DNA of 64,000 nt. It comes from Schlesneria sp. (GTDB taxonomy: Bacteria; Planctomycetota; Planctomycetia; Planctomycetales; Planctomycetaceae). Under the pieces are notes generated by a model. It was given only the letters and a program-made list of their open reading frames with translations. It searched no databases and had not been told where the DNA came from. Positions 54,633-63,083 of the stretch are shown here, piece after piece (position 1 is the first letter of the stretch; each line of letters begins with the position of its first letter). The stretch spans positions 1-64,000 of the forward strand of contig JAQGHU010000118.1 of NCBI GenBank assembly GCA_028291515.1, written 5' to 3'. The translations under genes were made by a program, and so were the position numbers.

Positions 54633-55946
54633 TCACGGCCGAACGGGCTGCGTCCAGGCTCGCTCGAATTCACCCACGGCCGAGGGATTCGGGTGTTTTC
54701 TCGATGAGGTGATTCGAGCCCGCACGAATAACTCATCGCCAGTGAAATCGTAGCTCGCGGATATGCCATCCACCGTTTTCAGTTTTGCGCCGACATCCTG
54801 GGAGTAGTTGCGAGTGACTGGCAGTTTGCGCCCCATTTTGTCGCGAACGGGCTCGCTGTCGCGATTGAAGTCTTTTTTCGTTCCGATGAAATCGATTAGA
54901 TAGGTCGCATCGGGATCTGGTCGAACCGTCACACTTAGCGATGTGGACGTTGCCGAAACCTCATCCAGAGTGACACCTGACGAGGCGTAGAATCGGCCGG
55001 CTTCCATGCTGGCGATCAGTGCCTCCGGAGTCAGTTCGTCGGCCAGCACCATCACCCAACCGCGGCCCGGTTCGCTCGCGCGACTTGGGATATGGTGATA
55101 GTTGTGTCCGTCATCGGTTCCCAATCCGTACAGCAATGGCAGATCGAATTCACCCAGTCGCATCGAATTGATGATGTCCCAGATCCGTTCCGTGGAGGTA
55201 TGCAGAAAATCGCCGCCGTTATGGACGCCTGGATGTCCGTTGTAGACCTCGAAGAAGTTTTCGCCGCGCACTCGCATCAAATCTTCAGCGGCCACCCCCC
55301 ACCCAAAGTTCGGATGATTCAGGTGGATAAACATCGCCTGTCCGGTGCGCTCGCGTTGAGCGATCACGGCGTCGACGTTTTGCTGAATCACCTCATGAAC
55401 GCTGCTTCCCCCTCGTGGCGAGACAACCTCGCGAACATTGTGAGCATTCAGATGAATGGGTTGCGCGCCAAACTTGTCCGAGATCTCTTCACCCTGAATC
55501 AACAGGAATTTTCCCGACTCCGCCATCTTCTGAACGACTTCGTCGAAACGCTTCAAGCGAACTTCCAGGCGATTATCGCGCACGCGCTCTTCGACCCACC
55601 CGTCCGAAAATTTCTCCTTGAGGCGGTCGAGAGCCTCACGGCCGGATTTGGCCTTTTCGATATCGAGCCATCGCTCGTTGGTGGCCAGGGTGTTGTGGTC
55701 GGTGAAACACAGAAAATCGTATTGATGGTCGCGATACCAAAGGGCAATCGATTCCAGATAGTCGTCACCGTCACTCCAGTAGGAATGGGTATGCAGGTTC
55801 CCGCGATACCATTTCAGTGGGCCGGCGGCCCGCAACGTCTCTGCGGAAACGGTTGAAGCGACGTGGCGGCGCGAAAAAACGATCGCAACGACCATGAAAA
55901 CCACGGCCAGCGAACTGATCAGAATGGATCGGGAGCGAGGGGGCAT
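54633..55946 (-). CDS. Secreted PHP-domain metallohydrolase
   Basis: The 437-residue product starts at the ATG at 55946, with AGAGG upstream, and has a signal-anchor (about residues 8-26). The PHP fold is shown by RGNLHTHSYWSDGDD (about 47) with the HTH metal pair, FLCFTDHNTL (about 80), a Glu in IQGEEIS (about 150), MFIHLNHPNFGWG (about 210) and a late GLGTDDGHNYHH. These are the metal ligands of CehA/McbA-like PHP hydrolases. C-terminal beta sequence (about 330-430) forms a second domain. A phosphoesterase or amidase activity is likely, substrate unknown. It is convergent with the NtrC-type gene across repeat C. Confidence 0.83.
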   Translation of the reverse strand: MPPRSRSILISSLAVVFMVVAIVFSRRHVASTVSAETLRAAGPLKWYRGNLHTHSYWSDGDDYLESIALWYRDHQYDFLCFTDHNTLATNERWLDIEKAKSGREALDRLKEKFSDGWVEERVRDNRLEVRLKRFDEVVQKMAESGKFLLIQGEEISDKFGAQPIHLNAHNVREVVSPRGGSSVHEVIQQNVDAVIAQRERTGQAMFIHLNHPNFGWGVAAEDLMRVRGENFFEVYNGHPGVHNGGDFLHTSTERIWDIINSMRLGEFDLPLLYGLGTDDGHNYHHIPSRASEPGRGWVMVLADELTPEALIASMEAGRFYASSGVTLDEVSATSTSLSVTVRPDPDATYLIDFIGTKKDFNRDSEPVRDKMGRKLPVTRNYSQDVGAKLKTVDGISASYDFTGDELFVRARITSSRKHPNPSAVGEFERAWTQPVRP

Positions 55947-56290
55947 AGTGGCCTCTCGTCGCAATAGAGGAGCTGAAACAGGTGACGATTCCGGAGTCTA
56001 GCGTTCTGCATCTGCCAGACTCCAGCATTCCTGAGGTTTTTCACGTATTTCTAGCAATCCGAAGGATGTTTCTCTGCGTTCCCAAGTGTGGCAGGCAATA
56101 AATTGAACGATTGCTGGACCGTGTCGAGGCAAATTGTCGAAAAATGGCCTTTCGTGGTTGAGAATTACTCAACCACCGACGTATCGTTCCATGGTGGAGT
56201 CGGACTTAGCGTGTCTGCATGACAAGTGTAGGATTGAGTGATTGACAGCGTTCGGGGTGACTCGAACCAAACATAAACGGGAGTAATGAG
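55947..56290. other. Divergent intergenic region with palindrome
   Basis: The shared upstream region of the PHP and Bax-inhibitor genes. GTGGTTGAG (56154-56162) and CTCAACCAC (56168-56176) form a perfect 9-bp dyad around AATTA, which may be a regulator-binding site. GGGAG precedes the start codon at 56291. Confidence 0.5.
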
Positions 56291-57040
56291 ATGCGTAGCG
56301 GGAATCCAGTTCTGAATGCTTCGAAATTCGCGTCGATGGCCGCCGATTCCTATGGTGGCTCAAACACGATGACGATTCGCGGGACAGCGACAAAGACGTT
56401 GATTTTGCTCGGATTATGCACCGGCATGGCCTCGCTGACTTGGGGCATGGTCTATGGACAAAACGCCCAACAAGCGATGCCTTGGATGATCGGCGGCATG
56501 ATTGGAGCGTTAGTGCTGGGGTTGACGACTTCGTTCGTTCCCAAGTGGTCGCCGGTCACGGCTCCGCTCTATGCCATGGCGGAAGGCCTGCTGCTGGGCG
56601 GAATCTCGGCGATGTTTGAACGCCAGTTCCAAGGGATCGTGTTTCAGGCTTTGCTTGCCACGTTCGGAACCACATTTGCCTTGCTGATGGCCTATCAAAC
56701 GGGGATTGTGAAAGCCACCGAAAACTTCAAACTCGGCGTGATCGCGGCGACAGGCGGAATTGCCATCATGTACTTGGCGATGTTCGTACTACGAGCCTTT
56801 GGGATCGGCCAATTCAGTTTGGCTGCGATGGGCGGCTGGGGCATCGCCATCAGCGCTGTCGTCGTCATCGTGGCCGCACTGAACTTGGTGCTGGACTTTG
56901 ACTACATTGAACAAGCCGCTCATCAAGGTGCCCCGAAGTACTGCGAATGGTACGGTGCTTATGGCCTGATGGTGACATTGGTTTGGCTGTACATCGAAAT
57001 CCTGCGTCTGCTGGTCCTGATCGCCGGTCGCCGCGACTGA
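56291..57040 (+). CDS. Bax inhibitor-1/YccA family membrane protein
   Basis: The 249-residue protein has seven likely TM helices from about residue 33. Family motifs include APLYAMAEGLLLGGISAMFE, with conserved acidic residues, and VAALNLVLDFDYIEQAAHQG near the C-terminus, the BI-1 signature with the paired acids. Bacterial BI-1 proteins such as YetJ conduct calcium in response to pH. The N-terminus of about 30 residues (MRSGNPVLNASKF) is typical of the YccA/BI-1 form. It is an isolated gene with its own terminator. Confidence 0.9.
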   Translation: MRSGNPVLNASKFASMAADSYGGSNTMTIRGTATKTLILLGLCTGMASLTWGMVYGQNAQQAMPWMIGGMIGALVLGLTTSFVPKWSPVTAPLYAMAEGLLLGGISAMFERQFQGIVFQALLATFGTTFALLMAYQTGIVKATENFKLGVIAATGGIAIMYLAMFVLRAFGIGQFSLAAMGGWGIAISAVVVIVAALNLVLDFDYIEQAAHQGAPKYCEWYGAYGLMVTLVWLYIEILRLLVLIAGRRD

Positions 57041-57068
57041 CAGCCGAATTTAGTCCATCTTGAATTCT

Positions 57069-57104
57069 ATGGCTCGGTCGCAACAAGCGGCCGAGCCATT
57101 TTTG
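57069..57104 (+). terminator. Intrinsic terminator after the Bax-inhibitor gene
   Basis: ATGGCTCGG (57069-57077) pairs with CCGAGCCAT (57091-57099), with inner CGC/GCG pairs, followed by TTTTT. It begins 28 bases past the stop. Confidence 0.8.
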
Positions 57105-57339
57105 CTTGTTGGCAGGCACCTCATTTTGACTGTGTCCACCGAAATTCGGCTGGATTCACTCGCCAACCCACGAAAACCTGCGGCGTGATTGTTGCCCGAG
57201 CCGGATTCGTCTACGCTTTCGGTACTCAGAAACCCTAGAATTAACATTGAGAAGCCCGAGGAGATCACTCATCGGAGTCTTTTATTTGGCCGCCCATGAA
57301 GTGGCTCGCGATTGTTCAATAGCTTCTCCGGATTTTTGC

Positions 57340-58290
57340 ATGAACCTCGAACTGAATGACATTGCCTCACAGTTAATTGAAGATGTGACTGACGGCCCGG
57401 AAGATCTGCGAGTGGCCCAATCCATTGTCCCCGGCGGCGGTCTGCTGCTGGACTTCGGAGTTGAAACAGAAGGTGGTCTGGAAGCTGGATGTGCTCTGGC
57501 TTCGATCTGCACGGCGGGCATGGCCGATATTGGGATTACTCCTGGCTTGCTCGGCGATGTGGGCTGGCAGCAGGTCTTCGTGCAAACTGATATGCCGGTC
57601 GCCGCGTGCTTGTTCAGCCAGTACGCTGGCTGGCAGATCAATGTCGGCAAGTTCTTCGCGATGGGCTCGGGGCCGATGCGAGCTGCCTTCGCGAAAGAAG
57701 CGTTGTTCGATAAGTTGTGGTACCGCGAAGAAGCCGAACAGGTGGTCGGTGTGTTGGAAACGGGCAAACTGCCTGGCCGCGAAGTCTACGAATACATCGC
57801 TCAGACAACGAACGTCGAACCCGAGAACGTGGTCCTGTGCGTCGCACCGACCTCCAGCATGGCGGGAAATCTGCAAGTGGTCGCCCGCTCGGTCGAGACT
57901 GCTCTGCATAAATTGTACGAGTTGGATTTCGATGTGAATCGCATTCGCAGCGCCGTCGGAATCGCTCCTCTGCCTCCAGTCGCGAATAACGATCTGGACG
58001 GGATTGGCCGCACGAACGACGCCATTCTCTACGGTGGACGAGTCACGTTGTGGGTCAAAGGGGATGACGAATCCATCGCGGAAGTCATCACCAAAGTCCC
58101 ATCATCCTCATCGGCCTCTTATGGCAGCCCATTCCTCAAGATTTTTGAAGCGGCTGGCAAAGACTTCTACAAGATCGATCCCCTGCTCTTCAGTCCTGCC
58201 GAAATCATTATGCAGAACGTCGATACCGGCCGGATCCACGTGGCAGGTCGAGTTAACGTCGAGATCTTGAAGCAATCGTTTGGCTTCTGA
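57340..58290 (+). CDS. mch: Methenyltetrahydromethanopterin cyclohydrolase
   Basis: From the ATG at 57340 the product is 316 residues, the usual Mch length. Mch interconverts 5,10-methenyl-H4MPT and 5-formyl-H4MPT in the C1 pathway known in methanogens, methylotrophs and many planctomycetes. Motifs are VPGGGLLLDFGVETEGGLEAG near 34, ACLFSQYAGWQINVGKFFAMGSGPMRA near 108, VLCVAPTSSMAGNLQVVARS near 182 and AVGIAPLPPVANNDLDGIGRTNDAILYGG near 220, all family-like. The frame extends to 57247 but the longer form lacks family similarity. The ATP-grasp gene follows 23 bp later. It is cytoplasmic. Other H4MPT genes (fae, mtd, fhc) are outside the window. Confidence 0.93.
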   Translation: MNLELNDIASQLIEDVTDGPEDLRVAQSIVPGGGLLLDFGVETEGGLEAGCALASICTAGMADIGITPGLLGDVGWQQVFVQTDMPVAACLFSQYAGWQINVGKFFAMGSGPMRAAFAKEALFDKLWYREEAEQVVGVLETGKLPGREVYEYIAQTTNVEPENVVLCVAPTSSMAGNLQVVARSVETALHKLYELDFDVNRIRSAVGIAPLPPVANNDLDGIGRTNDAILYGGRVTLWVKGDDESIAEVITKVPSSSSASYGSPFLKIFEAAGKDFYKIDPLLFSPAEIIMQNVDTGRIHVAGRVNVEILKQSFGF

Positions 58291-58313
58291 GTCGTGCGGG
58301 GGGTGGAACCGAC

Positions 58314-59261
58314 TTGAAGATTGGAATCCTCGCCAGCGAAGGGAGCTGGTACTACCGTGACCTGGAGCGAGCGGCTCTCGCACGCGGACATGCCTGTACG
58401 CGGCTCGACTTCGAACGACTGGTTGCTCGCGTCGGATCGGCTGGCGAAACGATCAGTGCTACCCAGCTTGAGCACTGCGGGGCGCAAACGACCCTGCCAG
58501 TTACTGTTCTCGGCGGCGATGGTCTGGCTTCTTTCGATGTCATCCTGGTCCGTACCATGCCACCGGGGACACTAGAGCAAGTTGTCTATCGCATGGATGC
58601 CCTGGCCCGGATTGCTGCGGCTGGGACGCGAGTCGTGAACTCGCCCAAATCGCTGGAATGTGCCGTCGACAAGTATCTGACCACGGCTAGGCTGCGTGCG
58701 GTCGGCTTGCCGGTTCCCGAGACCATCGTCTGTGAACATGAAGATGATGCGATGGCAGCGTTCGAAGAACTGGGACGCGATGTCGTCATCAAACCGCTGT
58801 TCGGAGCCGAAGGACGAGGCATCGTGCGGGTTAGCGATCCCGACCTGGCCCATCGGACGTTTCGAACCTTGATGCGATTGAACGCGGTCCTGTACCTTCA
58901 GCGATACATTGATCACGAAGGTTTTGACGTTCGTGTGCTGGTGCTGCACGATCGCGTGGTCGGCGGCATGCGCAGGCGGTCACCGCATGATTTCCGCACG
59001 AATGTGTCGCGAAGTGCGATCGCGGAACTGCACGAAGTTACCTCAATCGAAACGGATTACGCATTACGAGCGGCGAATGTCACAGGCGCGGACATTGCGG
59101 GGGTGGACCTGCTGTATGACCGACAGGGCCGCTGCTACGTGATTGAAGTGAATGCCGTCCCCGGCTGGCAGGCATTCGCCAAAACAACGGGAATCGATGT
59201 CGCGGCACGCCTGATAGAGGAATTGCAGAGTGGGCTTATGCCCGAGGAGCCAGGGGGCTGA
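58314..59261 (+). CDS. RimK-like ATP-grasp ligase linked to H4MPT biosynthesis
   Basis: The 315-residue protein is an ATP-grasp enzyme of the RimK family. It has an N-terminal Rossmann-like domain (residues 1-95) and the ATP-grasp core: NSPKSLECAVDKYLTTARL, DVVIKPLFGAEGRGIVRV, YLQRYIDHEGFDVRVLVL and ADIAGVDLLYDRQGRCYVIEVNAVPGW with the metal-binding Glu-Val-Asn. It starts at TTG, which has a weak GGA upstream. In methylotroph H4MPT clusters a RimK-like ORF lies next to mch, and archaeal relatives (MptN) glutamylate H4MPT. The adjacency here points to a coenzyme tail-adding ligase (inference); ribosomal S6 modification is less likely. Confidence 0.85.
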   Translation: MKIGILASEGSWYYRDLERAALARGHACTRLDFERLVARVGSAGETISATQLEHCGAQTTLPVTVLGGDGLASFDVILVRTMPPGTLEQVVYRMDALARIAAAGTRVVNSPKSLECAVDKYLTTARLRAVGLPVPETIVCEHEDDAMAAFEELGRDVVIKPLFGAEGRGIVRVSDPDLAHRTFRTLMRLNAVLYLQRYIDHEGFDVRVLVLHDRVVGGMRRRSPHDFRTNVSRSAIAELHEVTSIETDYALRAANVTGADIAGVDLLYDRQGRCYVIEVNAVPGWQAFAKTTGIDVAARLIEELQSGLMPEEPGG

Positions 59262-59278
59262 CGCCGCCCCGCTCAGGA

Positions 59279-60526
59279 CTAAGTGGTCGGTTGATCCAGT
59301 CTCAACTCATGCCCTGCCCGATAGGCGGCATTTCCGAGATGACACAGCGAGGCAGACGCGAGGCCAATGCCAAGGTCCGCGGCCGGAGCTTTGCGAGTGC
59401 GAACGCAATCGACAAAGTTGCCAAGATGCGCCGACAGTAAATCCGAAGAGTCCGCCGCGATCACCTCACCATGATCGTACACCTTCCAGCCCCCTCGATC
59501 GACGACCAGCGTCCCGTTGTCGCCGTGGAAAGCAACGCCTGAACTGCGACCCTCAACTCCGTGAGACGACCACAGCCGCTGTTCCCACAAGATCGATTTC
59601 TGGCCGAAGTCATACTGGACCGAGAGCGCATCCGGCGTTTCTTGATCGTCGTCGAACGAGTACTTCCCCCCCACGGCGGAAACTCGGTTTGGTGTTGAAA
59701 CCTGCAAACCCCATTGAGCCACGTCCAACATATGGACGCCCCAATGTGCCAGTTCCCCGCCACCGTAATCCCAGAACCAGCGCCAGTTGAAATGGAAGCG
59801 ATTCGGTTGGAATGCACGAGTCGGTGCCGGTCCGAGCCAAGCCGCGTAATCCACGTTCTGCGGGACATCGACGATGTCGCGGTGACCAATGCTCTTACGC
59901 CGATGAACGATCCACGCCTTCGCCATCCGGACAGTCCCCAATTTACCGGACTGTACAAATTGGATTGCTGATTGAAAATGAGCCCCGCTCCGCTGCTGCA
60001 GGCCGACTTGCACGATCCGCTGACTACGAGTTACCACGTCGACCAGCATGTTCCCTTCACCAAGTGAATGCGTGCAGGGACTCTCCAGATACACGTCTTT
60101 ACCCGCTTGGCAGGCGAGCGATGTCATCGTCGCGTGCCAGTGATCAGGAGTCGCAATCACGACCGCGTGAATCGTCGGATCATCGAGCATCTGTCGGAAG
60201 TCGCGGACTGTCGTTGGCGTTTTCTGGCCCGCATCGACCACTTCGCGAATCGCCGGGGCAAACTGGCTTTCGTCGACATCGCAGAGCGAGCGTACTTCAA
60301 CACCACTGATCTTGGCGAGTCCTGTGGCGAGCACCCGCCCTTGGTTACGGACGCCAATCACGCCGATGCCAAGACGGTCGTTTGGCGAATCCGAAGATCG
60401 CACCGAACCCGAAGCCACACCTGCCAGCCCGACGACACCAACAGCGACTCCCGCTGCCTGTTGAGCACTTCGGCCCAGAAACTGTCGGCGACTGACTTCA
60501 CGGCGTTTGAATTCGTCGAACTTCAT
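59279..60526 (-). CDS. Gfo/Idh/MocA family oxidoreductase, Tat-exported
   Basis: The start at 60526 gives a 415-residue protein with a twin-arginine leader (VSRRQFLGRSA) followed by a hydrophobic Ala/Val/Gly stretch. A longer frame to 60661 adds Arg-rich residues unlike the family. The NAD-binding motif is IGVIGVRNQGRVLA (about 54). The family EKP motif is here ESPCTHSL (about 145): Lys is replaced by Ser, and Lys is usually catalytic, so activity may be altered. WGVHMLDVAQWGL and VDCVRTRKAP occur in the C-terminal half. It is convergent with the RimK-like gene by 18 bp. The other exported family member is at 108-1391. Confidence 0.88.
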   Translation of the reverse strand: MKFDEFKRREVSRRQFLGRSAQQAAGVAVGVVGLAGVASGSVRSSDSPNDRLGIGVIGVRNQGRVLATGLAKISGVEVRSLCDVDESQFAPAIREVVDAGQKTPTTVRDFRQMLDDPTIHAVVIATPDHWHATMTSLACQAGKDVYLESPCTHSLGEGNMLVDVVTRSQRIVQVGLQQRSGAHFQSAIQFVQSGKLGTVRMAKAWIVHRRKSIGHRDIVDVPQNVDYAAWLGPAPTRAFQPNRFHFNWRWFWDYGGGELAHWGVHMLDVAQWGLQVSTPNRVSAVGGKYSFDDDQETPDALSVQYDFGQKSILWEQRLWSSHGVEGRSSGVAFHGDNGTLVVDRGGWKVYDHGEVIAADSSDLLSAHLGNFVDCVRTRKAPAADLGIGLASASLCHLGNAAYRAGHELRLDQPTT

Positions 60527-60700
60527 AACTTCTCTGATCAATTCATGGTGCGATCGGGTGCCGCGGTTATCGAGTCTTCGACTGGGTCGTGACTTCAAAA
60601 CCGTGGACTTTATTACCCGCATTCTCCGGCTTGTATTCGTCGTCAGAAAGGCGAAAACCACCCTCGGGACAAATAATCCGCGAAAAACGCGCGGGGTGGC

Positions 60701-62686
60701 CTAAATCCTATCCAAACAGTCAGCCCAGCGACCGATTTCGTCGATTTCCGGATTAGCGGAATATTTGGCCCCCAAGCCCTTCACGGTCGTCAGCGACGCT
60801 GGAAATTTCACCTTCCTCAGAAACTCGACTGTTTTCTTGACGGTAGCCAGAGCCTTGTCATCCTCGCCGCAAACGAAGAAGAACTGCTGCCGAAATTCCG
60901 GCTCGTTGTCTCCGACTTGTCCCTGCAGCGGAGCCCCCGCCAGCATCAGGCCCCGGAAGATCTCGCGGTGACGCGTCGCTAGCAGGCAAGCCATCGGCCC
61001 ACCTGATCCATGTGAATGGACGAAGATCCGCTGGGGATCGATCGTGTACTTCTCACGCATGTGCGCTACCAAGCCTTCAACAAACTTGGCTTCACCTGGC
61101 ACCCAACGGGCCACTTGATCCGCTTTCGGGCCGACCAGGATGATGCCACGACGTTCGCAAATGGTTGCCCATTGCTTGATCATCGTCGCTTCCATCGTAT
61201 CACCACCGGGATGAATCCAGACCATCAGCCCGTAAGCAGCGGCCGGGTTATATCCCTCGGGAACGTACGCCCAATAGCTGTGATCGTGTCCGGCGAGGTC
61301 ATCAGTGAATCGCCCCGTCTTGGCAGGTTCAGCAGGTTTTTCACCCGCGGGTTTTTCCACAGCCTGATCTGCGACTGGTTTTTCGATGATCTCAGCCGAC
61401 AGTTCGCCGACGATCGTCTCTGGCAGCGTAGTCAGCGTGATCTCGAGCACCGCCTGTTTGCCCGCCTGCAAGCAGGTCAGTTTCACGGTATCACCTGGCC
61501 GGCCTCGTCCCACCAGATCGGTCAAGGCGCGAGTGTCGGCGACATCAGCGCCGTTGTACTTCACGACACGATCGCCACGCCCCAATCCAGCCTTCTCTGC
61601 CGGACTGTCCGGAAAGACGAACCGTACGCCCACCCCTGGCTCGGTCGATGCTTCTCGCTTGGGGAGGATCCCCAGGTATGGAATTTCATACGGGATCAGT
61701 TCCCCGACCAGCGCTAATTCCATGGACAGCGATTGATCGCCGCGCTGCACCCCAAGAGTGACGGAATCACCCCCATATTTGCGTCCCAAGACATGCTTCA
61801 ACTGAGCGACGCGAGCGATCTTTTCCCCGTCCGCTTCTACGATCCGATCATTGGTCTTCAAGCCCGCCTGCTGAGCGGGCGAGTTATAACGAACCCGATC
61901 GACGATCACCGGAACATTTGTAGACGGTCCACCGGCGAACGAGATTCCCAGCAATCCCGGCAACAGATCGGTCCCCGACTTCAATCGATCCAATGAGGCA
62001 TAGACGTCTTCCAGAGGAATCGCGAAACCGATTCCACCATCGTACCACTCGACTCCCGCGGTCTCGCCGTTACCCGCGGGCGAAAGCGGAGCGATCACTC
62101 CCAGCACTCGACCTTCGATATCAACCAGGGCTCCGCCATAGTTGACCGGGGATGTCTTGGCATCCGTCTGAATCGCCTTGCCCCAGATGCGATTGACGGC
62201 GCTGACGATGCCCACCGAGATGCTGGGTGTCGTCAGATCAAATGTCCGTCCCATCGCAATCGCCCATTGACCGACTCGCACGTCGCCGCGCGGAGCCGGT
62301 CTGGCGGGGGGCACCCCCGCGGCGTCGATCTTCAACAGAGTCAGCAGGCGAAGTTTGTCATTCGCAATTTGCTTGGCGGCAAAGCGACGCCCATCGGCTA
62401 GTGTCACCAGGATCGACGCCGGTTTGGAGACGAAATTGAACGAACTGGAGATGATGTATCCGTCTTCGGAAACAATCACGCCAGAGGTTGGTCCGGTGCC
62501 CAGCAAGACTTCGCCAACTTGCTCCAGACCGCCGACTGTTTCGATCCGCACTAATGAGGGATCAACCAGGGCCGCCGCCTGCTTGAATGCCTGCTCTTCC
62601 TCAGCTTCCAATTTGCCATCGGCTGCCAGGACCGACAACGAACCGAGACAGAGCAATACACCCGCAACAACCATCCGAACAATCAT
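60701..62686 (-). CDS. DegP-like/PDZ/alpha-beta-hydrolase fusion, catalytic residues apparently lost
   Basis: The 661-residue secreted protein (signal peptide residues 1-22) has four parts. Residues about 40-215 are an HtrA/DegP trypsin-like fold in which the triad positions read Phe83 (in YIISSSFNFV), Leu114 (in KLRLLTLLKI) and Tyr183 (in SPVNYGGALV), where DegP has His, Asp and Ser. Two PDZ domains follow (about 225-330 and 335-420). Residues about 455-655 are an alpha/beta hydrolase of the PHB-depolymerase or esterase type, in which the nucleophile elbow reads VHSHGSGGPM, with Gly at the Ser position and Ser one step later. Both enzyme folds therefore look inactive, so it may be a scaffold or binder. 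It is a single gene. Confidence 0.8.
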   Translation of the reverse strand: MIVRMVVAGVLLCLGSLSVLAADGKLEAEEEQAFKQAAALVDPSLVRIETVGGLEQVGEVLLGTGPTSGVIVSEDGYIISSSFNFVSKPASILVTLADGRRFAAKQIANDKLRLLTLLKIDAAGVPPARPAPRGDVRVGQWAIAMGRTFDLTTPSISVGIVSAVNRIWGKAIQTDAKTSPVNYGGALVDIEGRVLGVIAPLSPAGNGETAGVEWYDGGIGFAIPLEDVYASLDRLKSGTDLLPGLLGISFAGGPSTNVPVIVDRVRYNSPAQQAGLKTNDRIVEADGEKIARVAQLKHVLGRKYGGDSVTLGVQRGDQSLSMELALVGELIPYEIPYLGILPKREASTEPGVGVRFVFPDSPAEKAGLGRGDRVVKYNGADVADTRALTDLVGRGRPGDTVKLTCLQAGKQAVLEITLTTLPETIVGELSAEIIEKPVADQAVEKPAGEKPAEPAKTGRFTDDLAGHDHSYWAYVPEGYNPAAAYGLMVWIHPGGDTMEATMIKQWATICERRGIILVGPKADQVARWVPGEAKFVEGLVAHMREKYTIDPQRIFVHSHGSGGPMACLLATRHREIFRGLMLAGAPLQGQVGDNEPEFRQQFFFVCGEDDKALATVKKTVEFLRKVKFPASLTTVKGLGAKYSANPEIDEIGRWADCLDRI

Positions 62687-62929
62687 GCGATTCCGATCTA
62701 CTCGACAGATCTTCGATTCATTATCACCGCTACTTCAGAGTTGATTGTGATGTAGCCAATCTCGCCAAGAGATTGGGTCTTCAACTCTGCGGGTCAACTT
62801 GGCGTTCCGAGTGAAGCTTTCGCATGCACGAAACACGCCAAGCATCATAGCAAATCAGTCGATTCGCAGTGGAGGAATTTCTTTCGACATTGAGGCAAAG
62901 TGCTGCCGATTTTGCATCGCGGCCGATTC

Positions 62930-63029
62930 AACGCAAAGGCGCAGAGACGCAAAGCAGAAGTCTGATTGATCAGAAAGGCCATACCTTCTTTTTTCCTTTG
63001 CGTCTCTACCGCCTTTGCGACTTTGCGTT
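62930..63029. repeat. Hairpin element related to family B, variant copy
   Basis: AACGCAAAGGCGCAGAGACG (from 62930) and its near-complement ending at 63029 (CTTTGCGTCTCT-ACCGCC-TTTGCGACTTTGCGTT) form arms of 25-34 bases. The phrase GCAAAGGCGCAGAGACGCAAAG replaces the family B AACACAGAG phrase. It lies downstream of the amine oxidase and upstream of the DegP-like gene. Confidence 0.75.
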
Positions 63030-63083
63030 AAAATCCTCCACCTTCAACAGGTGACCTCGACGTGGCCGTGTCTTCGACGGAAT

